This document shows positions 7,786 to 18,372 of a stretch of DNA of 64,000 nt, one piece after another. Made by a program: the position numbers and the translations under genes. Source of the stretch: Pyronema omphalodes (Eukaryota > Ascomycota > Pezizomycetes > Pezizales > Pyronemataceae). The stretch's first letter is position 1, and the number at the start of each line of letters is the position of its first letter. The stretch covers positions 62,001-126,000 of the forward strand of contig JAJJXM010000067.1 of the NCBI GenBank assembly GCA_024516155.1. Direction: 5' to 3'. A model generated the notes under the pieces. That model searched no databases, was not told the origin of the DNA, and saw only the letters and a program-made list of their open reading frames with translations.

Positions 7786-9544
7786 CTTCCCTATCAAAGT
7801 ATTGACAGACCACAAGAATCTCGAATACTTTATGACGACAAAGCTGCTAAACAGACGACAAGCACGCTGGTCCGAATTCCTGTCTCGGTTCAACTTTGTG
7901 ATCACCTATCGACCGGGAACGTTGGGAGGAAAACCGGACGCCCTGACAAGACGAGCCGCCGACCTCCCGGAAGAGGGAGATGAACGCATACTAGCGAACC
8001 AGCAAGCTGTACTGAAGCCGCAAAACTTCCAGTTGTGCATGACCCCGCCCATGAAACTTGCACCCTCCGAAGTGGACCTCCTGTTTACAGAGGGCTACAA
8101 GACAGATTCATTCCCCAACCGAGTGTTGGGAATGCTGGAAGACGGTACACAAATCTGTAAGGACATATCACTCGCCGATTGCTCCGTGTTGGAAAACAGA
8201 TTGTACTACCGAGACTGCCTCTATGTCCCCGCGCTGGATAAACTACGATTGAAGCTACTACAAGATCACCACGACCCCCCCACCATGGGACACCCGGGCC
8301 GTGCAAAGACTTTCGAACTCCTCGCCAGGAATTATTACTGGCCCTCGATGAGAAAAGATGTGGACCAATTTGTCCGAAATTGCCACACTTGTAACAGAAC
8401 AAAAGCTACCCGCCACGCACCCTATGGAACCTTGAAACCCCTACCGGTCCCACACCACCCTTGGCAGAATATATCTGTGGACTTTGTTACTGGACTACCG
8501 ACATCAGAAGGCTTCGACGCAATATGTGCGATCGTTTGCCGACTCACGAAACAGCGGCACTTAGTGCCCTGTCACTCCACGATAGACGCAGAAGGCTTCG
8601 CGCAACTCTTCCTGGAAAACGTATTCAAACTACACGGCCTGCCAGACACAGTAGTGTCCGACCGCGGTCCGCAATTTGTGGCCCACTTCTGGAAACACCT
8701 GGCAAATTGCATGGGTATCGAAATTGCCACGAGCACGGCCTTTCATCCCCAAACCGACGGCCAAACAGAAAGAATCAACGCGGTTACGGAGCAATATCTC
8801 CGCGCGTACGTCTGTTATTGACAAGACGATTAAAAGAAATTTTTACCACTGGCAGAATTTGCTGCAAATAACCAAGTATCGGATACAACGTCGCTGTCTC
8901 CGTTCTACCCTATATACGGCCGACACCCCAAATGCTCTTTCGAATTGGAAATCAGGACAGACAATCCTGAAGAAGTGAAAGCGAACGAGGTAGCGGAAAG
9001 GATGTCACACATCCATGACGTCTTACGCTCGGAAATGAAATACGCCCAAGCCCGCCACATAGAAGCCGCCGACAATTCCCGACTCCCCGCGCCAGTCTTC
9101 AAACCAGGAGACCTGGTATGGCTGGACGCCCGCAACCTCAGAACCCGCCGCCCCTCAAAGAAACTGGAAAACAAACACCTAGGCCCCTTCACCGTAATAC
9201 GGCCCATTGGATCCCACGCCTATGAGTTGGATATACCGGAGACAATGAAACATCATAGGACCTTCCCCGTGTCCCTACTAAACCCAGCCCCTTCGGACCC
9301 CCTGCCTGGTCAGATTATCCCACCGCCCCTACCGGTAGTAGTAGACGGCGAAGAAGAATGGTTCGTGGATGAAATTCTGGATAGCCGTTGGTCAAGAGGA
9401 AACCTGCAGTACCTCGTCAAGTGGACCGGCCATGACTCCCCAACCTGGGAACCGGAAACCAACCTATCCGAAACTGAGGCCGCTGAGAAACTCCATCAGT
9501 TATACCCAGACAAACCTTCTCCTCTCGTAGGAACTCGAGCCTAA
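7786..9544 (+). pseudogene. Gypsy element C: RNase H end, integrase and chromodomain remnant
   Basis: Right-hand part of a second chromovirus, split by A1. It reads from the RNase H end ([26 protein letters not shown]) into a complete integrase. The zinc finger has paired His (HHDPPTMGH) and CHTC. The catalytic core shows SVDFVTGL, SDRG and DGQTERINAVTEQ. A chromodomain (WFVDEILDSRWSRGNLQY) ends at TAA 9544. Two in-frame stops near 8819 and 8831 interrupt the core where related elements have sense codons, so it is dead. The left part of C is outside the window. Confidence 0.9.
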
Positions 9545-9555
9545 CGGGGGGGTAC

Positions 9556-10084
9556 TGTCACGGCACACGGCTGACGAGCCGTTGTGTTGTTGCGTCATCA
9601 TTGTGTTGTGGTTGTTGTTGTCGACATCGTGCCGTTGTCTTGCCGTGTTGTGTTGTGTTGTCGTTGTGTTGTTGTGTGTGCCGTGCCGTTGTGATCGATA
9701 GACTGATTGATGATGGATGACCTACCATGAGCTGGAGAGCTGTGGCGTCGCAGGTGAATTGATGGAGAACGGAAGCTTTCATGTAGCGATGTTGGATGAC
9801 GGCCCAGCAAGAGTGCTGGCCGCCCCTTTGTACATAAGGAGGCTTGCCTCCCCGTTGTTGAGTTCTCCATCGAACGTCTTGTGTCTTTCCCCTGCTCCTA
9901 ATAAAGACTTCTCCTTCCAGTCCCACGTCATTCTTGTCCTTGTCCCTGTTCCTGTTTCGTGTGCCGTCCGTCTGACGAGCACTTCGGTCCTTGTCTTTCC
10001 GTTTCCCGTCCTGGAACACGCCTAGTCCCCCTTGCCGGTAGTGTTCAGTGTGTTCTTTGAACGTCCGTTCCTAGTTCCCTGACA
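9556..10084 (+). repeat. 3' LTR of element C (529 bp)
   Basis: Follows a polypurine tract (ACGGGGGGGTAC) just after the C pol stop. Starts TGTCACGG and ends CCCTGACA, giving perfect TGTCA/TGACA ends. Contains GTTGT-rich repeats and AATAAA near 9900. At 10085 the protease frame of element D begins, so C inserted into D. Confidence 0.85.
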
Positions 10085-13000
10085 GAAGACTTCGCACGCC
10101 AACACAACTTCCCCCGTTATCAATTAAAAAACCCCAAAATGGTTGAAGTAATTGATGGTCGACCCATTTCATCGAGAGACATCACCGAATACGTTGATGT
10201 CGAATGTACAATAGGAGACCATCATGAATTACTAACTGTCTACGTTACTCGGCTTGGTCATGATCCCCTGGTTTTAGGAATTCCATCGCTTCGTAAACAC
10301 GATGTTACAATAAACTTCGCCGACAACGATATCAAATTGTCATCACCGAACTGTCTCCCCCACCGAACCACGTTAACACCCACCCCTGTTAAGGGTATTG
10401 CTCTGAAACAACAAAATAAGATCTGTGCTATTTCAGCTACGACGTTTCGACGGCTCGTAAACAATGCCAATAATCGTTACGGAAAGGTCGAACAATTCTC
10501 CTTATCGTTGAATGAAATCACCACGGCTCTTCAACCAGAGAAAGAGGAACCAGATCTTAAGACTATTGTACTACCCGAATACCACCAGTACTTGGGAATC
10601 TTCGAAAAAGTCAATGCCGATAAGTTACCGCCCCATCGACCGTTGGATCGCAAGGTATCACTCGTCGATGGTTTTCAGCCTCCCTTCGGTCCCCTTTACT
10701 CCCTATCACGTCCAGAGTTGGAGGAATTGAAACGTTGGTTAGATGAAAACCTTACCAAAGGTTTCATTCCTGCCTCTTCATCCCCAGCGGCTGCTCCCAT
10801 TCTTTTCGTAAAGAAAGGCGATGGTTTGTTGCGTTTGGTAGTCGATTATCGTGGAATCAACGCCGGAACAATCAAGAATCGCTACCCTCTTCCCCTGATG
10901 CAGGATACCTTAATGAACCTTTGAAGAGCTAAGTGGTTCACTATGCTGGACATTAGGGGAGCGTACAATTTGATACGTATGGCAAATGGGGAAGAATGGA
11001 AAACCGCTTTTCGTAGCCGGTACGGATTATTTGAATCATTGGTTATGCCCTTTGGACTTACCAATGCCCCTGCAACGTTTCGGAATTTCGTTAATGACGT
11101 ATTGGCACCTTACCTTGATCGATTCTGTACTGCCTATTTGGATAACACCCTGATCTATTCGGATAATTTCGAAGAACATAAACAACATGTTCAATTGATC
11201 CTCGAAGCATTCGAAAAAGCAGGATTACATCTCAAACCAGAGAAATGCGAGTTCCATCAGAAGGAAGTAAAGTACTTAGGACTCATCATTAGTACAGAAG
11301 GAATAAAGATGGACCCTGAGAAGATTACTGCAGTGCGGGATTGGTAATCGCCCCGAAACCTCAAAGATGTCAGAGCGTTTTTGGGTTTTGCAAATTTCTT
11401 TCAACGTTTCGTGAAGAACTATTCCGAAATAGTCCAATCTCTCACGTTACTCACACGAAAAGGAGTTCCTTCCGTCTGGTCGGAACCCCAACAACAGGCC
11501 TTTGAGGAATTGAAATCAACATTTACATCCGCCCCCTTTCTGGCTCGTGTCTACCCGGACCGGGATGTTATTGTCGAAACCGATGCTTCCGATTATGTCT
11601 CTGCTGGAGTACTTTCTCAATATGATGATGAAGGAATCTTACATCCTATTGCTTACTTCTCAAAGAAACATTCCCCCGCCCAATGTAATTATGAGATATA
11701 CGATAAAGAACTCATGGCTATCGTCCGGGCTTTCGAACAATGGCGTCCCGAATTACAATCTGTTATTAACACCATTCGAGTACTGTCAGATCATAAGAAT
11801 CTGGAATATTTTACTTCGACAAAGCTCTTGAACCGCCGTCAAACCCGTTGATCCCAGTTCTTGTCTCAGTTTAATTTTAAGATTGTTTACCGCCCCGGTA
11901 CCGCAGGCGGTAAACCAGACGCACTGACTCGTCGATCCAGAGATCTGCCTAAAGAGGGGGATGAACGCTCCCTAGAGAACCATACAACGATCATCAAGCC
12001 GGAGAATATCCTTCACGTTGCGGCTGTTACCCCCAGTAATCAACAAACAATAACGAATTCGCAGAAACAGTAATACCGGACCCACAACAAACAAACCCCA
12101 CCTTATCCCAGCTCTTCACGGAAGCCTACGATAAAGACCCATTTCCTATTAAGGTTATTGAAATGCTAAACAATAACACTCGTTATTGTAAAGACATTAC
12201 ATTAGCTGAATGTACAGTAAACAATAACCGTTTACTCTACCAGGGATGTTTATGGGTCCCGAATTACGAACCCCTACGACTACACCTAATGCAACAACAC
12301 CACGACTCTCCTACGGCTGGACATCCAGGTAGATCTAGAACATTAGAATACCTCTCAAGAACCTATACATGGCCCCAGATGAGGACAGACGTGGAAAGAT
12401 ATATTCGAAATTGTCATACCTGTCAACGTTCGAAACCTACGAGACACGCCCCGTTTTGTATTCTACGCCCACTACCTATTCCAGAAAGACCCTGGCAGGA
12501 CATATCAATGGATTTCGTAACAGGATTAGCATGGTCCAATGGGTGTGATGCAATTGGGGTAGTTGTGGACAGATTAACCAAAGAACGACATCTGATTGCC
12601 TGTCGAACGGATATCGACGCAAAGGAATTATCGTCTTTGTTTATTACCCACATCTTCCGATTGCATGGACTCCCCCTTACCATTATCTCTGATCGGGGAC
12701 CCCAATTCGCTCCTTTGTTTTGGCAGAATCTCTGTCGACGTTTGGGAATTGAGCCTTGATTATCTACGGCATTCCATCCACAAACGGACGGTCAAACAGA
12801 ACGAATGAACGCGATTATGGAACAATACCTCCGAGCCCACATCAACTATCTTCAAGATGATTGGGCTGATTGGTTACCATTAGCAGAATTCGCTGCGAAT
12901 TACCAAGCATCGGAGACAATGGGAACTTCCCCGTTCTTTGCTAATAAAGGTTTCGACCCCCGTTGCCAATTCGATTTACTCCCAGCAGCTACGAACGATG

Positions 13001-13575
13001 TAAACGAACGACGGGCCCTCACAACTTCGAAAACCCTCGCCGAAATCCATAACCATCTACGAGCTGAAATCGATTGAGCTAATCTACCATATCAAGAGAA
13101 TGCCGATAAACATCGACTCCCGTCACCGAACTATCAGCCTGGAGATTTGGTATGGATGAATGCTCGCAATTGGAAAACTCGTCGAGCCTCCCGGAAATTA
13201 GACAACAAACGTCACGGACCCCTCAAGATTATCGCCAAAGTATCCCCCTATGCCTACCGATTAGAACTACCCCCGACGATGAAATGCCATAACGTTCAAC
13301 ATGTTTCCCTACTGGAACCCGCTGCGAATGACCCCCACCCTGGTCAACAATCAGACCCACCACCCCCGGTGGAAATCGACGGTGAAGATGAATACTTCAT
13401 GGAAGCTATCCTCGACTCCCGAATTCACAGGAAGAAACTTCAGTACATGGTTAAATGGGTTGGATACGATATGCCCGATTGGGAACCCGCCGAATTTCAT
13501 TCCGACAGTAAAGCCATTGACGACTTCCATAAAGAGTACCCCGATAAACCCGGAGCCCTCCCTAACTTATCTTAG
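10085..13575 (+). pseudogene. Gypsy element D pol, decayed
   Basis: Oldest element of the nest: protease tail ([12 protein letters not shown]), RT ([31 protein letters not shown]), RNase H ([12 protein letters not shown]), integrase (CHTC, SMDFVTGLA, SDRG) and chromodomain (YFMEAILDSRIHRKKLQY). In-frame stops occur at 10922, 11345, 11849, 12757 and 13075, and a frameshift lies near 12050. The RT catalytic box reads YLDN instead of YLDD. By comparison with related motifs most stops fit C-to-T or G-to-A changes (W or Q or R to stop). The gag end lies outside the window. Confidence 0.9.
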
Positions 13576-13614
13576 AAGTTACTTCGCCGCAGCTCAGTCC
13601 AAGAAGGGGGATCC

Positions 13615-14629
13615 TGTCACGGCTCGAGAATTATTACCTTCCCCCTCCTCATCATTCATTCACCTATTATCATTCGCTTCATTATTCAGCACTCGTTTGT
13701 TTATTTATTCCTCTTACCCTTCGACCTTTGATCATCACTCGTGACTCGCCTGGGTTAGGGTTACGCGCAATTCCCAAAATGTCAAAAGGTCACGTGACCT
13801 ACACCCAGGGGTAGGGGTCTGCTCGGATCCCTTTTCGGGAATTCCATACCTACGGTCTACCGATCATCTTATCCGATTAGATAAGATCGGTCACGTGTCT
13901 CTAATCAGTAGTAGATCAGTATGCACGCGCACTGGTCTACTAATGTGCTCACACGTGACTAGGGCTAGGGCACGATCATCTTATCGATAACATAAGATCT
14001 AGTCATGTGACCTTATCAGTCTTGCACCATCTTTCCAATCGCAGGTTATCTGGATTCACGTAACTAGGGTTAGGGTTGCACCCGCACGCACACAAACTAG
14101 GGTTAGGTTTGTGACCGTACGCACACAGCTAGGGTTAGGCTTACGCACGCACGTGCACGATTAGGGTTACGGAAGCGTGCGCGTGACTACGCTTAGGGTT
14201 ACGCTAGTGCGCACGCAAAGTACGCTACCGCGCACGCGAGTTACGCAATCGCGCCTGCGAGATACGCTAACGAGCGCACGACGAGGCTGTGCACGCAAAC
14301 ACGCTAATTTGGTACGAACGCGTTAGCGCATCTAGAACGCGCAACCGCGACCGCATTGTTTACTTGGTTATTTTTCGGAAAAAATCTGCAAATAGTGGCT
14401 CGGCGTGGAAGGAGGAAAAATTGTATATAAGAGGATTGTTTCTTTGTTTGTTTATTTTGTTTTCCTTTTCTCCTTACACAGTTATTTGTTTATTTACAAA
14501 TTCAAATACTTTGTCGATCTTTGTTTACGTCCTTGTTCTCGTCCCCGTCTTTGGATCTCTTTGTCCCTTGAAATCTTTGTTCATTTCCTTAACTTCTAAA
14601 CACAGAAATCTCTAGGTTGATGCTCGACA
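13615..14629 (+). repeat. Probable 3' LTR of element D (about 1 kb)
   Basis: Starts TGTCACGG after a polypurine tract (AAGAAGGGGGATCC) at the end of D pol. A TATA box (TATATAA) is at 14424-14430, and I place the end at GACA 14629, where a minus-strand coding frame appears. It contains many TAGGGTTAGGG motifs (about 13755-14175), several CACGTG boxes and GATAAG/CTTATC palindromes. The right boundary is less certain than the left. Confidence 0.65.
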
Positions 14630-15210
14630 CAGCTTAAGAGTTTCTAACGTTGAAGTTATAATAAGGTTATCTTCATTGAACTCAAGAGTGAATAATTGAG
14701 AAGAGCCCTCAGGTTCTCCGTCAGCTATCTCTCCCTTGTTCGCCATTACAGAGGCAGGAGTTGGAGTGTTGGCTTCGGATGCCATCTGAGCTCTTCGCTT
14801 CACTTTCTGGTGGTTGTTTCTTATGGCATCGAAGCAAATCCAATGAATTAGTGTCTCAATGATTCCCTCTGTTATACTTGTGGCTTGACCGAATGCAGTC
14901 TGTCCTTTGTCCACTATAGTTCTGGTGGACCAGTGCAGTAAAACTTTCCAGAATGTGGCGAAGGGCGTGTCCAGCGCATGGTTCCTCTTCTGGCATTCCG
15001 CCGTATGAATTTTCTCAGATCTTGCATTAGAATTTGTTTCTCCTCGGTCCAAACCATCATCGCTAGCAGCTTCCCTCGGGCTTTGTATAAATGAAGTTCT
15101 GTTGCTACCTGGTAAGCGTCAGGATTTGCAGCCTTGGGACCTGCATGGGGGGATTTTATTGCCGCATTGAGTGATTGCTGAAACATGCAGTTGTTGGAAT
15201 TGGGATCCAT
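14630..15210 (-). pseudogene. Unidentified gene fragment next to LTR D
   Basis: Two overlapping minus-strand frames join into one plausible protein if a single frameshift near 15000 is allowed. It starts at ATG 15210 (MDPNSNNCMFQQSLNAAIK), continues through ATELHLYKARGKLLAMMVW and DLRKFIRRNA, then KRNHALDTPFATFWKVLL and IHWICFDAIRNN, and ends in a Ser/Thr/Glu-rich tail. The tail runs into the presumed LTR D end, so D may have inserted into this gene. I do not recognise the family. Confidence 0.4.
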
Positions 15211-15607
15211 TTCGTTGTGCAGTAGTAGCCCCGGCTGATTTGATGGTGGATGTGAAATCTGCCTTGGATGTGTTTGTTGAAATCTAGAGATATGTGGAGC
15301 ATGGTGAGGGAGAGGAAAGATCCAGTGGGACAGGATCACATCAGATGTTGTGTTCTCGACAACGGCAGCAGAGGAACTGATCAATAAACACTGCCTTCAG
15401 GTAATTGATGCAATGGTGGTGGAGCCTAGAGGAACAGGTTAATTTGGACCATCTATTTCGCCCGAAGACACAATGCCGGAACTGAACGATAATGAAGCAA
15501 CATGCAATCGCACAGTCCGACCGTCTCAATCCCGGTATCACCACAACTGAATTCAGACCCAATCGCCGGGAGCGAGTCCCAACTCTTGATCCATGCTGAG
15601 GTTCATA
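15211..15607. other. Stretch with no recognisable gene
   Basis: Lies between the unidentified fragment and the poly-T marking the 3' end of LINE E1. Short open frames only, none with a recognisable domain. Confidence 0.5.
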
Positions 15608-16125
15608 TTTTTTTTTTTTTTTTTTTTTTTTTTTATTTCATACACGCATCTAACCCTACGGTTATGGCGGATGCTACCTATATACATTGTTAACCCGGGA
15701 ATGTTACTTCCAGGATCACCGAGGACGCCTCGCAGCGGTCATGCTGTTGTCAGGGTGTAGCCCGCTTCCTGCCTTCTCCTTCTGCTTTTCTGTTCCTTCT
15801 CGTCGTTGTGTCCTTGAGCCCTGTGCGCTCTCCAAATCGCCCTTCCCGACGTTTGGTTTCCTCCTCCCTTCCCCACGTGCGTCCCCTTTTTTTTTTTTTT
15901 TTTTTAAAACCCCCTTACTCCTCGCTCTCGGTCCTCTCTTCTCTCCCTGCTCGCTCGTCCCCGTTACGTCCCTTCGCCTCCTCCTCACTCTCTAACCCTT
16001 CCTCCCTCCCTCCATTCCTCTTTTCTCTCTTCTCTCCTCGTCTCCCTTCTCTCGCCTCCTCTCTTCCCTCTTCGTATCTATATACAGTCTTTATTATCAT
16101 ACATGGGTTTTTTTTTTTTTTTTTC

Positions 16126-16463
16126 CTAGTGTTCCTCTGCGGGGTCCAATAATGTCCCCCAGCCCGCCATCAAGGTGAACCTGCTGGGTCTGTTAGCCTC
16201 CTCGGGGTGCTTACTGAGTACTGAGTGTGCCCATTCAGATGTGGCCAACTTCGAGTCAGAGATCATGGGGGCGAGGGCTCGGATTCGGTGTTTAGTGTGT
16301 AGGATCATGTGTAGCTTGAGTTGTCGGTGGCGTGGGAATTTTGAAAGTTTTCGGAGCTGAATCCTGTGTGGGGTGAAGAGCGGGCAGGAGAGCAGCAGGT
16401 GTTTTGGTGTTTGGGGGGGGTGTAAGGGGCAGGGGCATGCGCAGGTGGGGTAGGTTGGGGTGG
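16126..16463 (-). pseudogene. LINE E1 ORF2, C-terminal Cys/His domain
   Basis: Continues the ORF2 frame left at 23820 once A2 and one GGTGG copy are removed. It encodes CACPCPLHPPQTPKHLL and LSCPLF, a Cys/His-rich zinc-binding tail of the kind found after RNase H in fungal LINEs, and stops at 16126. An A-rich run follows directly. Confidence 0.8.
16459..16463 (+). repeat. Target site duplication GGTGG, left of A2
   Basis: GGTGG abuts TGTCAC of the A2 5' LTR and is repeated at 23815-23819 just after the 3' LTR. A 5-bp duplication is normal for Ty3/Gypsy integrases. Confidence 0.9.
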
Positions 16464-17192
16464 TGTCACAACGCTCCCGTGACATGCTCCTGGCCTCCGC
16501 CGTCACCACCGCAGGGCTAACCTGCTACGCCATCATGAAGTGATAGGGATAGGGTTAGGGCAAGGGGCTGGGCCCCTTGCCGGGGATTTTCATACGTTAG
16601 GAGTTCTTTATTATTTGAATTTATTTTAGGTATCACGGCGGCTAGGAAAATGTTGGAATCTTTTACCTATCTCTTTTGGTATGTACTCTTTCTTCATTAT
16701 TTGGAATCACGGCGGTTAGCTAGGTAGTTATCTCTTTTTGGTATGTACTCTTTCTTTGTTATTATTATTTGGAATTACGGCGGTTAGTTATCTTTGGTAT
16801 GTATTGTTCCCTTGTTTTCTTATTTGGAATTACGGCGGTTGGCAAATGGTGGGGAATGTTGGTCATGTATGTAGTTATCACGGCGGTTAGCATTGAGAGC
16901 ATTCTCCGCCGGCGGAGAATGCTGAGTCACGAGTCATGAAGGAGCAAGTATAAGAGGAGGAAATTTGTATGTAGTTTATTTCTTCACGCAATCAAGTTTC
17001 TATTTACTACAATCCTATCTACAAAAGTTCCCTTGTGATATCCCCATCTCTCCAAAACTCACCTGTGATTTCCCAGCCCAAAACCCTTGCCCATTCCCAA
17101 CTTACCAGCCTTACCTAACCCGCCGCCGCCCTCCTCACCGCCGAAACCCCCGCGCTGCCTGTTGTCAGTAACCGTGGATACGGATTCTGATA
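16464..17192 (+). repeat. 5' LTR of A2 (729 bp)
   Basis: TGTCAC to TGATA. Relative to the 3' LTR it lacks 24 bp near 16518. Contains the hairpin, GGCGGTTAG repeats, TGAGTCA, TATAAG (16949-16954) and ACGCAATCAA (16986-16995). Confidence 0.95.
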
Positions 17193-17193
17193 T

Positions 17194-17203
17194 TTGATTG
17201 CGT
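17194..17203 (+). promoter_or_regulatory. Putative self-priming primer binding site of A2
   Basis: TTGATTGCGT, one base after the LTR, exact complement of 16986-16995 in the same LTR. Same arrangement as in A1. Confidence 0.55.
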
Positions 17204-17440
17204 CCTGTGTACGACACCCAACGTGGAACGAAGACCCAGAAGACCCAGTAAACCCAGAAGACCCAGAAAACCCAGAAGAAGGCGCACACAGTGGCGTCCT
17301 TTCAGCTAAAAGAGCTCGGAGAACATATCGAACAAGAACCGACCGGATCGGCAAGCCCAGTGACCCCCGAACAACCATCCAGACCACAGACCCCGGAATC
17401 ACCCGAACTGCCCCATACCTCTACCGACGACGCTGCGGAA

Positions 17441-18349
17441 ATGGCGACCCCGGCAGGATTGGGACTTGTCACTCCGGTCACGATGACCCAGGAGCAGTTG
17501 AACCAGATCCTCATTCAACTCCATCGCCCCACGACAAACAGTAACCCCAAGGTGGAAGACCCGGAGCTGTACTACGGGGAACGAACCAAGCTGAAGGCAT
17601 TCCTGACGCAATGCGAACTGAAGTTCAATTGTGAAGGGAATAGATTCGACACCGAACAGAAAAAGGTGAACTATGCGAGCTCCCGCTGTAGAGGTAACGC
17701 TTGGGCATGTATCGAGCCGTTCATCAAGGAGGGGAAAAGCGTATACACGACCTGGGATGCCTTTAAGACCGCTGTCAGTAGGGCTTTCGGGGAAGCCGAC
17801 TCAAAAGAAGTAGCAAGAAGAAAGTTCAAGATGATCAGGCAGGGCGCGCGATCCGCCGCTGCATACTGGGCCGAATTTCAAAGAATCAAATCCGACTTAA
17901 GATATAATGACGAGACCTACATCGATCAATTCAGTGATGGACTAAACACAGACGTCCAACGACCGTTGGCACTCCTTGACGAACGACCAACCGATCTCAC
18001 GGAATTCGCCAACAAGGCCATAGCGTTAGACAACCGACTATTCAATTTCCGAACCCTGAGGACCCGATATGAACCTCAATTCTATCACCACCCCCATCTT
18101 AAGGGGCAGGGACACGACTCTCGACTCTCCGACCCTGAACGAATGGAATTAAATTCCACTCGTCGACCGAAACCAAGGGATAGGACGGAGGAGGATAGGC
18201 GGAAGCGGAATAACGAATGTTTCAACTGTGGGAAGGTGGGACACTACGCTGCGAAGTGCCCAAGTAGGAAATTATTCAGAGCAGCAGAAACTACATTGGT
18301 AGAAGAGGGACTCGGTGAGACGTCGGGAAAAGAGAGTCCCCAGGAATAA
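17441..18349 (+). CDS. gag: Gag polyprotein of Gypsy A2
   Basis: 302 residues from the first ATG after the LTR. Ends with one CCHC knuckle (CFNCGKVGHYAAKC) and a TAA stop 16 nt after the slippery heptamer. Compared with A1 it carries about a dozen substitutions, including W to C and S to F in the capsid region (AWACIEPFIKEG). Intact frame. Confidence 0.85.
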   Translation: MATPAGLGLVTPVTMTQEQLNQILIQLHRPTTNSNPKVEDPELYYGERTKLKAFLTQCELKFNCEGNRFDTEQKKVNYASSRCRGNAWACIEPFIKEGKSVYTTWDAFKTAVSRAFGEADSKEVARRKFKMIRQGARSAAAYWAEFQRIKSDLRYNDETYIDQFSDGLNTDVQRPLALLDERPTDLTEFANKAIALDNRLFNFRTLRTRYEPQFYHHPHLKGQGHDSRLSDPERMELNSTRRPKPRDRTEEDRRKRNNECFNCGKVGHYAAKCPSRKLFRAAETTLVEEGLGETSGKESPQE

Positions 18350-18372
18350 AAGGAAAAGGTGGATTCCTGGAG
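18325..18372 (+). promoter_or_regulatory. Candidate -1 frameshift signal of A2
   Basis: GGGAAAA at 18325-18331 in gag phase, then CCCCAGGAAT and ATTCCTGGAG forming the same stem as in A1 with one mismatch. Confidence 0.7.

Noticed and set aside
13740..14290. Possible true telomere or chromosome end
   Set aside because: TTAGGG motifs are interrupted and sit between the polypurine tract and TATA box of an LTR, with more sequence on both sides.
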